A program made the position numbers and the translations under genes. A model generated the notes under the pieces. That model did no database searches. It was given only the letters and a program-made list of their open reading frames with translations, and had not been told where the DNA came from. A stretch of DNA of 64,000 bases from Aspergillus flavus. Lineage: Eukaryota > Ascomycota > Eurotiomycetes > Eurotiales > Aspergillaceae. The DNA lies in NCBI RefSeq assembly GCF_009017415.1, contig NC_092408.1, positions 3,100,001 to 3,164,000 of the forward strand, written 5' to 3'. Below, piece after piece: positions 38,237 through 49,337 of the stretch; the stretch's first letter is position 1, and every line of letters begins with the position of its first letter.

Positions 38237-41200
38237 TTAAGCATATTCACGTCTCTCCTCGATCCATCCAGGTCTCAGGTACGCTCCATCAAAGTTCATA
38301 TCGAAGCTGGTCTCATGGACATAGTCCACATTCCAATCGACCTTGATCTCAGCACCATCCACACTCTGACTCCACACCGTCACGGCAATCGTGTTATCCC
38401 CATTGTAATCAAGGACACCCGGAGGAACAGGGAAGTCGATCTGATGACCGATATAGGGGTTAAAGCGACCATACTGGTACCCATTGACGAAAAGCAGAGC
38501 GCGCAGCTGGTTAGTATACCCCTCCGCAGAGGTAAAAGTTACGTTCGAGGGCGCCGTCAGACGGAACGAGATAGAGACGTCCAGTCCCTGGGGTACGGAG
38601 AGGGGAACAACAGTGCGGAAGACGCGAATACCAGCGCCGGGAACGGTTAGGCTCGTGCTGTTTGAAGACACCTCCTCGGCTTCGTCGAACTCATAGCCCG
38701 GGAGATGGATACCGACGCGCTCGGCGTACAGACTGCCCTCGTTGAGCGGGGCGCGGACCGGGTCAAGGTGGTCTTCGAAGCCTGCGTTGCCGGCCAGTTT
38801 CCACTCGGTGAAGGAGTAGCTTCCGGGACCGATGAGGGTGGCATTTGTGATGCCTCGGGGGTTGAGTGCTCCGTCGCGCAAGTCGTGGGCTGAGTTGTCC
38901 ATGACGACGACTAGGATGTTGTCTTCGTCTGTGCTGAGGGTTGCGTTGGAGAAGGAGAATGTCTGGTCGTTTTGCTCAGTTGTCGCGGTGCCGAGCCAGG
39001 AGCCGATGAAGTCGGAGTTCAGCCAGACTGAGTAGCTGAATGCGCGACCTCCGGTGATGTTGAGGTAGACGTCGGTTGGAGGCTCGTCGGTGCTGGGGAA
39101 TGTGGCGCGGTAGATGTGGTTGCCGACGTGGATATCGTTCTCGTCTACGTAGAGGACTGGGTTGTTCGGTGCCGGGGGAGTAGGGTTAGACGAGTTTGTC
39201 TTTGTAGCCACTGGTCTTTTGTTAGCTGGTGGGTACTATTGGCCGTGGAGGAGAGAGTAACATACCAACCCAAGCCTTGCTTGTAGCGGAGTAGTCCTTT
39301 GCGATTTCAGGGAGACTGTCCGCAGACTTCCAGCCGGAGATCGTGGGAAGCTCGAACTTGGCATCGCCTCCCAGGGTTGTGGTTATAACACCACCCTTCG
39401 CCGACTTGACGGATGTCTTCTTGCCATTCCAATTGACAGAGCATACAGACTTGGGTGCAAAGATGCTGACCTCTGTAGAGTTCTGGATATCTCCAGTGAG
39501 TTTCAAGTCACAGCCTTCCAGTTTAGCCGAGCGAACTAAGTAGGGGCCATGGACAAGGACTGAGGAGTGTCAGCGAGCCTATCAACTGCTTGTATACCGC
39601 CATTGATGGGGACTCACCAGTGTTGTTGCCTGCCTCAGCAGGGTCATTGTTGAGTGGAGTAGACCAGAATACATGAGCAGCAGACCGATCGAGAAGAACA
39701 ATGCGTGTCCCATCACCAAGCTCAACCAGGCTCATACCCGATCTCTGCATGAAAGAGACTGTCACATTGTTTGCCCCAGGGTGAATCTCGATGTTCGCAG
39801 TACGCCCTTTGTCGGCGAACTTAGCCGAATTCACTCCCTTCACGGTGAATTCTCCCGATTCTCCAGTAGGGACCCAGAGAGCCAGCACTTCTTTGCCATC
39901 GATAACAGCGTAGGTAAGAACCTCCGCCGTAGAGTAAAGGAGTGTCTTCGAGCCGAACTTGAAGTCCGTGACAATGATCTTGGATTGGTGACCGTTGAGA
40001 GTGATTTGGGAGCCATACTGAGGAATAGTAACTTGTCAAGAAGTCAGCAGTTGATCATTGCGATATGGGTACTAGAGGAGATAACATACGAGCACCCTCG
40101 GAAGTGTTAACCTTGACCGTGAACTTTTCAACCGTTCCAGATGGAGTGTACTCGTGCTGAGTTACGTAGAAAGCCGCGCCAGTGTCAGGGTTCCGCAGCT
40201 CAGCAACCGACACTGCTGGATTGCTCGAGTATTTCGTGCTCTATTAACTTGGTTAATGTTTCTCGGTACGCGATATTGTTATCATCTACTTACGTTGCCT
40301 AACCGGTCGACCTTAGACAGATCCTGGGCGACTGTATCCTGAGATTAGCTTGGCGAGCTTCCACCTATCGGATAAAGAGGCGTACTTTTCGTGAATTGAG
40401 TGAGTACTTTCGTCTCATAGTATTTCTCAATGAGCTTTCGGTTCTCCGAAATTGGAGAAGAGTAGTCGTAGCTCGTCGCTGGGCTCATCAACACCTATAG
40501 CATAAGTTGGATTGGGGATAACTTACCGACATCCGTTGAGGCGTGCCAGCCCCAGTTGGTACCGCCGTACAACATGTACAACGAGATAGCGCTGACTCTC
40601 TGGGAGATCAAGTTTCGGTAGAAGAGATTCGCAAAATCCGGGCCAAGGTCATCCGGGCAGCCGCCTTGAGGTCCACCCCATGGGTTGTACGAGCCGCCTT
40701 GGAACTCGGGCATGAAGCTTGGTTGAGTGCTTTGATAGGCGTTAGAATGTGTGGGTATTCTCAAGTAGAGCAAACTCACGGTGACAATTCCTTAAAGTAG
40801 CTAATTTGAGGGTAAGTCAGTTTTAACTCGTACAGTCTGTGCATCACACTTACTCGTAGTAGATCAAGGTTTTCTGAGGTAAATTAGCATGAATCTCCAG
40901 ACAAAGACAAAGTCCTACTTACATATGGGATATACTCTCCGTTAGTTGAAGCACACTCACTGACATTGCAGGTCCAGCAAGTGGGATAGCTGTCCACGCC
41001 AATGACATCGACATTTCCGGTGGCGTTGGAGAGGTCCTTGGACCATGAGTGACCGTTCTGTTATACATCAGCCAAATATTCTGTATCTTCAGTAAGTGAG
41101 CATATTGCCCTACCATGTTGGGAAGATTATGGATCAGAGGAGCATCAATGCCATTTTCCCGAGCAACATCCTCCAAATACTGCATGTATTCCTGACCAGA

Positions 41201-42065
41201 CGTGTTGGGCTCGTGGGTTTCCTCATCAAGCCACTGCTCGGCGTACTCATTTTCGATCTGATACAGGATTACATTTCCGCCATTAGTGATGAGATGAGGG
41301 GCAATAATTTTAGAAATGTTAGCCCAGTACGGGGTCAAAGCCTCCAGGTACCGAGGGTCGTTATCCCGCAGTTTCCCGTAGGCACCCGTAGTCGTCCACA
41401 GAGGGAGACCGCCAGCATTGGCTTCTGCATTGACGTATGGGCCCGGCCGGATGATCATGTAGAGACCTATCTCTTTGGCTAGAGTCATGATCGAGGTGAA
41501 GTTGTGGGCTCCGTTCTCAAAGTCGAGAACACCGGGTTTAGGGCTGTGGTATCCCCAGTGATTGTAGATGGAAAAGGCAGTGAAACTGTCAAATTTGCCA
41601 TTAGCGTGTCGAGAAACGACTTTCAAAATCTGGAACTACCTACCCAGCGGCCTTGATCTTCTCCAGTAGATCTCTCCATAATTCGGGCCTGGTAATGCAT
41701 TAGCGAGAGCGCTGCCGTTGTAGGACTCTTGCCTTACACAGGAATACGCCAGTAATGGAACTATACGATGTTAATGCATTGAACCATGTAGAACATAAGC
41801 GATTGGGTGGACCAACCTCTCCAGAGAAAACAAAATGTCTCTGACCATTAATCAAGAAACTATAGTGATCCCTGTATAGCCATGGTGTCAGAGCTAACAG
41901 TATTGATCCACAAATGAATCCACAAATTGGCTAAACCTACCATTCTACAGTGTCTGTCAAGCCGTTGTCATGCAACGGCCAACGGGTTGAGTTCTGCTGA
42001 GCAGAAACGCCAACGAAGGACGCCCCCAAGGCAAGCCCGCTGAGCACGGTCTTGGAGATGAGCAT
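38237..42065 (-). CDS. Secreted beta-galactosidase, glycoside hydrolase family 35
   Basis: It hydrolyses terminal beta-galactose from lactose or plant cell-wall polymers outside the cell. Fifteen exons: 42065-41941, 41871-41817, 41760-41738, 41688-41644, 41585-41114, 41057-40923, 40873-40854, 40800-40780, 40729-40527, 40478-40386, 40331-40294, 40240-40090, 40031-39618, 39559-39266, 39210-38237. All junctions keep frame, giving 1020 residues. A signal peptide of about 22 residues ends near VSA/QQN. The GH35 barrel shows [34 protein letters not shown], the acid/base ENEY (about 194-197) and the nucleophile region [15 protein letters not shown] (Glu near 307), then TNWGW. C-terminal jelly-roll domains end in LRPGW. 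It resembles the Aspergillus LacE/LacD-type enzymes more than LacA. Many NxS/T sites fit secretion. Confidence 0.93.
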
Positions 42066-42866
42066 CTTGTGAGTCTGCCAGGAAAATCCTGTGGTCGAAA
42101 CTTGATCTCAAGCCGTGGACGGGGACCCATGCCCTAATAAATAGTAGTATGAAGGACCGCCAAGTAGCCGGCCAAAATCCATCGTGCTTTTTACCCCACA
42201 CTAGGAGCAATTCCTGGATGGAGTAAAGAACATTGCATCATTGTGAGTCTGTGGTTGCTAGATCGTGCTACTCCAGCGTATATTAGACCTGCATCCTTGG
42301 CGGTTTTAGGGTACTATGAAGTTGAGGCATAAGATACATAATCTTTCCAATTACTAGTTTACAAGTATACAGATTTAGTTTCTACGCGAGCCATAGGTAC
42401 CATGATATTTTGCTAGCTTTTAGACGTTTGAAAGATAGTCGTTGACCGTGTTGAGAGAGCTCAAGCCTAGGGTTGTGTTTATCCGGGGGACCCGCGCGTT
42501 GTCTAATTTCCACTCACTCCACAATCCGGCCGACTTTGATAAATCCCCACAAGCCCCGGCGGGACTTTCATATAAATTTTCCGTCCGTATAGGTCACTTT
42601 CCGTGAAGCCGATGCCACCGGTGTCGAACTGCCCGAACTCTCGTATTGGCCTTCTAAGGGTCTTGATCCCCACAGCCGACCAGACGCGGCTAATAAAGTC
42701 TGATTCGGGGTAACAACCGAGCCAGAGACAGGCTACAGCCTACGAGACGGTAAATTCCGAAGGCGCCGTCTGTGCTATGCAGGTCAACCGACCAATACGA
42801 GCAGGGAATTTGAGTGAACTTGCTTAAAATCGGTTATATAGCTGCATGGACTACTGCCCCTTCTAC
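42066..42866. promoter_or_regulatory. Promoter of the beta-galactosidase gene
   Basis: A CGGCTAAT element at 42687-42694 contains the GGCTAA core bound by XlnR-type regulators, and CCGGGG/CCCCGG motifs near 42483 and 42555 fit CreA (SYGGRG). XlnR and CreA control of lactase genes is known in Aspergillus; binding here is inferred. The element is about 620 bases before the start codon. Confidence 0.35.
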
Positions 42867-44058
42867 CTAACCTAGAAACTTCCGCACCACCTCGACCTTA
42901 TCAAATCACCAGTTAGCCAAGTCTCGGGGTCACTTCGGCATTATCCACCTTGGAAATACTTACGTAGCAAACGTGCCCGCGCTCACAGGCATAGCCCGAA
43001 AAAGAGCCGGTCCGAGGCCATAAAACAGCCTTCGCAAGCCACCTGTGACCTAAGTATGCCGAAAAGCATCTCTCATGTTGCGGTGTTTTTTCTCAGCCCC
43101 AAATCCATCGCTTTGCATCTTGCTCTTGAGCACGTCCAATGGATGACTCAGTAGCCAGAGCGCCTCCCCCGCAAGTCCTCCACATAATGCGATCTGTCAG
43201 CTTGGGAGTTCTTCTCGTTCCTTTTGCTGACGGGCCATGGCGATGCCCACGAGACCCTCGTATGCTGCCAACCACACTCCGTAACCGTGGATTTCTCTGA
43301 GCAGAGTTACTGCCTGTCCGCGGTAGATACCAGCGATGCCGGCGGTACGGATGAGCTTGAGAGCACAGTCCAAGGGTCCGTTGTATATTCTGGCTGCTCC
43401 ATGAGGTTGCGTTTGTAAGCGGATACGGATGTGTTCTACTGGACCGAGATGATGCTGGTGGCTACTCCGGCTCCTGCACCGGCGAGGTAGTATTGCGGTA
43501 TGGATAGGGTTGAATCATGCCCTGGGCGCTTATCTGTATTGTAGGACTCAATGGCTTGTCGGATCCCATGGAAGGCACCGAATTGAATGCTGACCTGGGG
43601 AGGTTTAGCTAGAAGTGCGTTTGTTGGGTGGATAGATGACCTACGCAAGCCCCAACACCCAACAGCGGCATAAGAGTGCCCTATCAGGTCAGTGGCTAAT
43701 TCCAAACAGCTTTGGAAAAGCCCATACTCTATAAAATGCCAAAGGCCCTTCTTTGGCCCAGATGTTGCGAGCGGTTGGCAAGGTATTGCCTCCGTTTTGG
43801 GTTTGTAGCCGGACTTTGACTAGGTCTAATGGATAACATTTACACTAACATTAACCAGATGTATGTTTTCGCCATAAGACACATACCAAATGGCTGGCCT
43901 AGATACTGTCAGATCTATCTACCATACGAATTGTATAGTAAATGGTACTCGCCGATCAAGACCTGAGCAGCACCACCAGCCGCTCCCGCAGTGAGATCCG
44001 TAACAGTCTCCCTCCAAACAGCCACATTAGGCTCGTTCGCTTTCAATTCCGAAGCCAT
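42867..44058 (-). pseudogene. Broken mitochondrial carrier gene (YMC1-type)
   Basis: An inner-membrane solute carrier of the YMC1/2 group is recognisable but interrupted. Coding segments: 44058-43953, 43898-43887, 43825-43728, 43680-43645, 43594 to about 42950. The three repeats show QPFD/LVKVRLQT, then GPVE/HIRIRLQTQ and HPLDVLKSKMQ, plus LMPLLGVGACVSIQFG typical of YMC carriers. Lesions: one base is missing near 43444 between SIIS and GPVE, putting TAG in frame; a TGA follows ELPS near 43199, where QIALCGG continues; and a TAG lies near 43050 between FRHT and VTGGL. The last exon also joins out of phase. The first intron needs a GC donor. Frame before 43444 is intact. An assembly error could explain one lesion but not all. 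Confidence 0.85.
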
Positions 44059-44527
44059 GATGTGACAATTTCTGCTCTAACCTGACCGAAAGAGCATACA
44101 TATAGCTGTTATCGAGTCCTATTGTCCATAGCCCACAAGTCGGATTCTAGACCGAAGTGTGGATACTTCGGTATTGCATTCCGAAAGAGAATATACAATA
44201 TCGGCCTTTGAATACCGAGCAAGAAACGCAATGCAATACAATATTAAGCAAATAACGATCGAAGTTTAGCATCTTCAACTTACATCCTTGAAGGCTGTTC
44301 AACGGCGAGCACGCCGTCATCTGGCATCGTTCAACTCCTCCGATTCGCAACTAGCCAAATGTATGATCAGATGAGGTCACATATCCTACAAATGAGTATA
44401 AGTGGATTTGAACTTTTACATATCTGCAGTATTGACAAACAGCAATCGAACAGGAGATACATACATTCTAGAATAGGTTTATCTATACAAAGAAAATACC
44501 GTCAAGCAAGAATCCAAGTGAAGAGGC
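44059..44527. other. Intergenic between carrier pseudogene and Zn2Cys6 regulator
   Basis: It contains the former promoter of the carrier gene and the 3' flank of the regulator. Nothing else is seen. Confidence 0.5.
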
Positions 44528-47128
44528 CTACGGATCATTCTGTCCGTTAAAGATCTTTTCAATCTCTTGCCAATCCAGGTGATCGACACCGGTAAGTGGC
44601 AGCGATGGATCAAAGAAACTGGAGTAAATCCCCTCTGCCTCCACCGAAAGGTCTAGATGCCAGTCCCAGTCCACTTGCATGTCAAACGTTGCATTAGCGG
44701 TATCAGGGTGCATCCACGTCTCCAGAAGCCGACTTTCATCCCGGCCCTGTTCCCAGCCTTCGGCAGCCACGGTCGTATATTGGGGTGGCTGCGGAGGAAT
44801 AGCCGAAGCCGATGTGTGAGGGACCGATGCATCTCCTCTCGGGCCGAGCGAGGATAAACTGATTGCACTCAGTGAGCCACTGTCTACTTGTTCACCTTGC
44901 TGTCTATCTGCTCCTAGAATATGGTTTGGCCATACATGCATACAAGAATGCGTGATGTCTTGTAAACGGCGTTCGGCGGCTAGGTTACCAGCTCGGGACA
45001 GGAACCGAAGGACATCGAATGCTTGGTCTAGAGCTGGGGGAGGTTGATCCTGAGTCTTGTCTATGAGGCCCATCATGACCAGAACAAAGGCGCCGGAGAA
45101 TGTGGCGTCCAGATCAAAAAAGCCATATCGGGCTGCAATGATGGTCAGCGGGACAGCCTGGGATAGAAATAGGACATTACATACGTATGGTCTGCTGGCG
45201 CTTGAGTGCGTGAAGAATGGCTAGACTTTTCGTCGCGGCCTCATTACACGTCTCACACAGACGGCCTAACGCTGCTGGAAGAGGCTGCAGTGCCTGTTGG
45301 TTACTATGTTTTTGGACCTCCCGACGAACACGTTGTAGAAGAACAGGGCGAGTGCAAAGTATAATGGCCTATTGATCTTCTGGTTAGGTAGGAGCATATT
45401 GTACCTATCTGGGGGTATCTGACCTGGAACAACATTAAATAGAGCGATGCGCCTGTCCGTGTTACTGTCTGCAGAGGACGAGTGAAGTCGAGAACAAGAG
45501 CAGGGGGGAAGGAACGGCCTGTCTCATAAAGATTCTGAAGGATCTTCTGGATCTTGTAGACAAGCTCCAGTTGAGTAATGGATGTATTCCCATATAGAGC
45601 TTGTATTTCGTCAGAGTCGGAACGTATAGCTTGTTCATCAGGATTAACACAAACATGACATGATCTCGTCTGTGGCACGTGCAATGCGGACATTGATAGC
45701 CAAAGCAATGGGGGATTGAAACCCGATGGCTTGTCGAGGCAGCTCGGCGCGCAGCTGTCGCTCATCTGAGCCAGCGGCCAGCCCTAGGCCAGAAGAAAGA
45801 CGTCTACATCATCAGGTTATTATCTGAATCTTGCATACATAAGCTAAAGACCTACCGATCCAGCATGTACACTGTCCACCAAAGTCTCACGCGATGAGCT
45901 GTTTCTGAAGGCAGACAGCGTTGTTCACGCGCTGGCTTATCAAAACCCAAGGCTATAGCTAGTCGTAAAGCGAGACCGATCTGTATCCGATCAGTCATTG
46001 TGCCCAGACTCAATTCACCAAACCCTCATACATATAGGTACGCATCGTGCTTCCGGTCGCACCACTGGAGGTAGGTGGCGATGAGTGTTAGGATCTCAAC
46101 AGTAATAGCCCCTTCCTCGCCCAGTTGATGCAATGGAGGCAACCGTCTCATTGCTTCTGCAAAGAGACTCGCACCTGGTGGTTGGGAGGAAGGGTCTTCT
46201 ACATCCATCAGCTTAGCCATCGCCATGACGAGCAGATACTCGGTGAACCAGATCGTGTGCATCTGGTGTTCCTGCGTTTGTTCATCCTGAAAGAGCAGTA
46301 CCATGCTATCAGAAAAGGTGCGAGGGTCGAAAAAATGCTGGCTAACACCAAGGTAGAAGAGGAATCGATCGAGTAGATCTTGGGACTCCTCTAGAGATGG
46401 GATAGTCGGCACGGCATCATCGCTGACCAGCGGCCTCGCCGACGTCCATTGTGTTACAGCTTCCGTAGAGCCTCTGTTACCAGGGGCCCGTAAGAGTGCA
46501 CTGTTAGCTGGGTGGTTCCTATCAAGAAGGGACTTGACTTGGGATTCAAATGCCGGTCCTGAAGTCAAGTCGGTTGCTGAATCAATCAGTCAAAGTTCTA
46601 TGACCGAACGGCTACCGGCTTACCTGGACTGATCCCCGTGTCGCTTTCTTGATAAGGCATAGCTTCGGTCGTGTATTCATTGCGGATACCTGTACCTGAT
46701 GTGGCAGGAGGAGCTGCTAATCCTTACAAGTCATGATTCGTCCGTGACTCTTTAGCATTGTTCCCACATACCTTGCGAAAGGGTACTAAGTTGCTCTTCA
46801 TACAGCTGAATCTTATCTAGTAGATTTTTGACATGTCTATGTATGGAGCTGTCAATTGAAATCCCCATTGTTTGAGAAAGAAAGGTGGACATACGCCTCG
46901 GTATACCTTCTACGGCCGGCATGACCAGGTACACATTCCCAATTATGTCTAACACAGCTGCGACAGGGCTGATCTCCAGAGCATTTCACCTTACGTCGGC
47001 GGCAAGATTCACATCTATAGAATGTCAGTATGATACCGTATCGTACTGCGTGGATTGAACCTTCGGATGGAACCTCCGAGGGTTATCGGGACTTACGCAT
47101 TGGTCGCGCGCGGATTTGTAGTCACCAT
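44528..47128 (-). CDS. Zn2Cys6 fungal transcription factor
   Basis: A nuclear binuclear-zinc-cluster regulator. Ten exons (47128-47097, 47014-46895, 46836-46772, 46716-46624, 46576-46032, 45980-45856, 45803-45655, 45599-45424, 45368-45185, 45132-44528) give 697 residues with every junction in frame. The zinc cluster is at residues 12-38, spaced C-X2-C-X6-C-X5-C-X2-C-X6-C. A short helix follows (VKNLLDKIQLYEEQLSTLSQ), which may dimerise. The middle homology region lies at about 190-420, with LRLAIALGFD and RLWWTVYMLDR, the usual fungal_trans signature. The tail is acidic. The 55-base intron at 45600-45654 uses a GTTTGT donor and AAG acceptor. It is divergent from the dddP-like gene, which it may regulate (inference). 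Confidence 0.88.
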
Positions 47129-47703
47129 CTTGTCTTTCGGACTGGATCGAATGCTGTCATAGAAGTAATCGACCTGGAACCCTAAGTATCCGACAATACT
47201 AGTATCCTGTAATACGTCTATGAGCGACAGATCTCATATAGCATTCGTCGGCAATCAAGATAGTTGAGGTTCTTCGAATGGAAGGTGGGGGTTGAACTCG
47301 GAAGAGATCCCGAGAATCTACTATTTAACTAAATGGTAAACCCTAACATATAACTCATTGCTGTGAACTTCCACCCAAAATCCAAGATACAATCAAATTC
47401 CACGGTCCATAACAGCTTGAAGATATATTGCAACATTGGAGTCCTAGCAGTGCCTTACAGTGCCATGGTTTGGTTTGCTCTTTTGGCTCTTTTGACCGAG
47501 ATGATAGATTATGGGCCTTGTGCCTCATACTCACTACATACTGTACATTGTAGAAGGTAAGATAGATAATCCCCGAGAGTTCCCCAACTGACCTCATCCG
47601 CCATCCCCATCAATTGTCCATACTGCACCCTTGCAGTCGGTTGCTCAGCAGAGCCGACACACCCCAGGTGAGGAATCTCAGGGCAACAATTGCCGCCAAC
47701 GCT

Positions 47704-47719
47704 TCGGCTTCGAAGCCGA
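47704..47719. promoter_or_regulatory. 16-base palindrome TCGGCTTCGAAGCCGA (CGG-N8-CCG)
   Basis: The sequence is its own reverse complement and places CGG and CCG half-sites 8 bases apart. Inverted CGG triplets with fixed spacing are the known targets of dimeric Zn2Cys6 proteins. It lies 272 bases before the dddP-like start codon and 576 before that of the regulator. Binding is inferred. Confidence 0.5.
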
Positions 47720-47727
47720 GCCCCACT

Positions 47728-47738
47728 CGGCATCCCCG
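47728..47738. promoter_or_regulatory. CGG-N5-CCG element
   Basis: CGGCATCCCCG lies eight bases after the larger palindrome. It has the inverted triplet form of a Zn2Cys6 site but a different spacer. Confidence 0.35.
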
Positions 47739-47990
47739 ATCAATTATAGAATCAACATCTCGTGAGAAGACATAAGGGGAGATAAAATCCTATTGAGCAA
47801 TCATTTCATGTGTCGTGGATCCAATGCCCATAAAGGGACAGGTCACCTTACCAGAACCCAGCTGTTGTTGACTTGAGTCTTCATTAGATGTTGATTATAA
47901 GAGGGGCCCTGATGTCCAAATTCAAGTCCTCCCCATCACTTTCAACTGCCACTGTCCATTTGGACTACAGAGAGAAAAGTCCCGTCCACG

Positions 47991-49337
47991 ATGGAAGAAC
48001 CGCCCTTCTCCATCCCTCCTCATTCTCGGCGTATCGACCCCACCCAGCCGCGCACCGCTACGTTCAAACCTGATGGTTCAGACAACGACAACGACCGCGT
48101 AGAGGTCGGACCGACTCCGCTGGCGTTCGCGGAGTGGCAGCATCTGGGTCTGCAGCCACCTCACCTACCGACCATGCGCGCGTATCGTCTACAGCGCATT
48201 TGCGATCAACTAATTAGTCGCGACCTAGGTGGCATCCTATTGTTCGATCCACTGAACATCCGTTACGCCACCGACACCAGCAATATGCAGCTGTGGACAG
48301 CGCACAACCCCTCCCGGGCCTGCTTCGTCGCCGCCAGCGGTTACCTAGTGTTGTGGGATTTCCATGGTTGCAATCATCTTTCTGCGCACCTGCCGCTGAT
48401 TAAGGAAACGCGCAGTGGCGCCTCTTTCTTCTACTTTGAAACCGGCAACCGTACCGATGAACACGCCGCGCGTTTCTGCGCACAAGTTGACGAATTGCTC
48501 CGAAAGCATGCCGGCAATAACCGCCGGCTAGCCGTGGACCGCATTGAAGTCGCCGGCCTGCGTGCCCTCGATGCGCTGGGAGTGGAAGTCTGTAATGGGC
48601 AGGCCGTCACCGAGCTTGCGCGGATGATTAAGGGCCCAGATGAGATCCGGGCTATGCGCTGTGCGGTCGCCTCCTGCGAAGCCGCGGTTGGCGAGATGCG
48701 TCAGGCCATGCGCGCCGGTGCCACAGAAAATGACGTCTGGGCTGCTCTGCACGCAGGCAATATTCGCCGTGGCGGCGAATGGATTGAAACTCGCCTTCTT
48801 AGTTCCGGACCGCGCACCAACCCTTGGTATCAGGAATGCGGGCCGCGGATACTTCGCGATGGAGACCTGGTGTCGTTCGACACCGACCTCATTGGCGTAT
48901 ACGGTATCTGCGTGGACATGTCGCGCAGCTGGATCTGCGGCGACCTTGAACCTACAGCAGAACAGAAACGTCTGTATCGCATCGCCCACGAACATATCAC
49001 CAATAACATCGAGATGGTTAAGCCCGGGGTACGTTTTACGGAACTGACGCGCAACGGTCACCGCCTGCCTGAAAGCTGCCGCGCTCAGCGCTATAGCGTG
49101 ATGTTTCATGGTGTAGGCCTGTGCGACGAGTACCCTACCATCCGCTACCCCGAAGACCTGGAGTCTTACGGCTACGAAGGAGAGCTGCAAGCGGGCATGG
49201 TACTATGCGTTGAGGCTTATGTCGGTGAAGTGGGCGGCAAAGACGGCATCAAGCTAGAGAACCAGCTACTCGTGACGGAGACGGGCTATGAGCTACTAAC
49301 TCGCTATCCCTTCGAAGAGAGCTTCCTACGCGACTGA
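47991..49337 (+). CDS. dddP: DddP-type DMSP lyase (M24 peptidase fold)
   Basis: Predicted to cleave dimethylsulfoniopropionate into dimethyl sulfide and acrylate with a two-metal centre. It is a single uninterrupted frame of 448 residues among multi-exon neighbours, and visibly richer in G/C at third codon positions. The N-terminal RRIDPTQ, NDNDRVEVGPTPLAFAEW and LLFDPLNIRYATDTSNMQLW match bacterial DddP closely. Metal ligands expected from bacterial DddP are all present: Asp297 and Asp299 (SFDTDL), Asp309 (CVDMSR), His373 (FHGVGL), Glu408 (CVEA) and Glu423 (KLEN). The proposed catalytic Asp379 (GLCDEY) is kept. The positions are those of the bacterial enzyme plus two. DddP homologues are known in a few ascomycetes, including Aspergillus, and are ascribed to horizontal transfer. 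A different M24 activity cannot be excluded. Confidence 0.85.
   Translation: MEEPPFSIPPHSRRIDPTQPRTATFKPDGSDNDNDRVEVGPTPLAFAEWQHLGLQPPHLPTMRAYRLQRICDQLISRDLGGILLFDPLNIRYATDTSNMQLWTAHNPSRACFVAASGYLVLWDFHGCNHLSAHLPLIKETRSGASFFYFETGNRTDEHAARFCAQVDELLRKHAGNNRRLAVDRIEVAGLRALDALGVEVCNGQAVTELARMIKGPDEIRAMRCAVASCEAAVGEMRQAMRAGATENDVWAALHAGNIRRGGEWIETRLLSSGPRTNPWYQECGPRILRDGDLVSFDTDLIGVYGICVDMSRSWICGDLEPTAEQKRLYRIAHEHITNNIEMVKPGVRFTELTRNGHRLPESCRAQRYSVMFHGVGLCDEYPTIRYPEDLESYGYEGELQAGMVLCVEAYVGEVGGKDGIKLENQLLVTETGYELLTRYPFEESFLRD

Larger units (their letters stand above)
47129..47990. promoter_or_regulatory. Shared divergent promoter of Zn2Cys6 regulator and dddP-like gene
   Basis: 862 bases separate the two start codons. 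Near 47704-47738 lie two inverted CGG/CCG elements (described separately). An open frame begins at 47888 and overlaps the dddP-like start in another frame; if transcribed it would act as an overlapping upstream frame. Confidence 0.55.

Noticed and set aside
42687..42694. CGGCTAAT as an AraR site
   Set aside because: The AraR consensus does not allow C at the fourth position. Only the weaker XlnR-type GGCTAA reading is kept.
45133..45160. 27-base intron in the Zn2Cys6 gene using the CCCAG at 45158
   Set aside because: Too short for splicing. The acceptor at TTGCAG gives a 52-base intron with a CTGAC branch and keeps frame.
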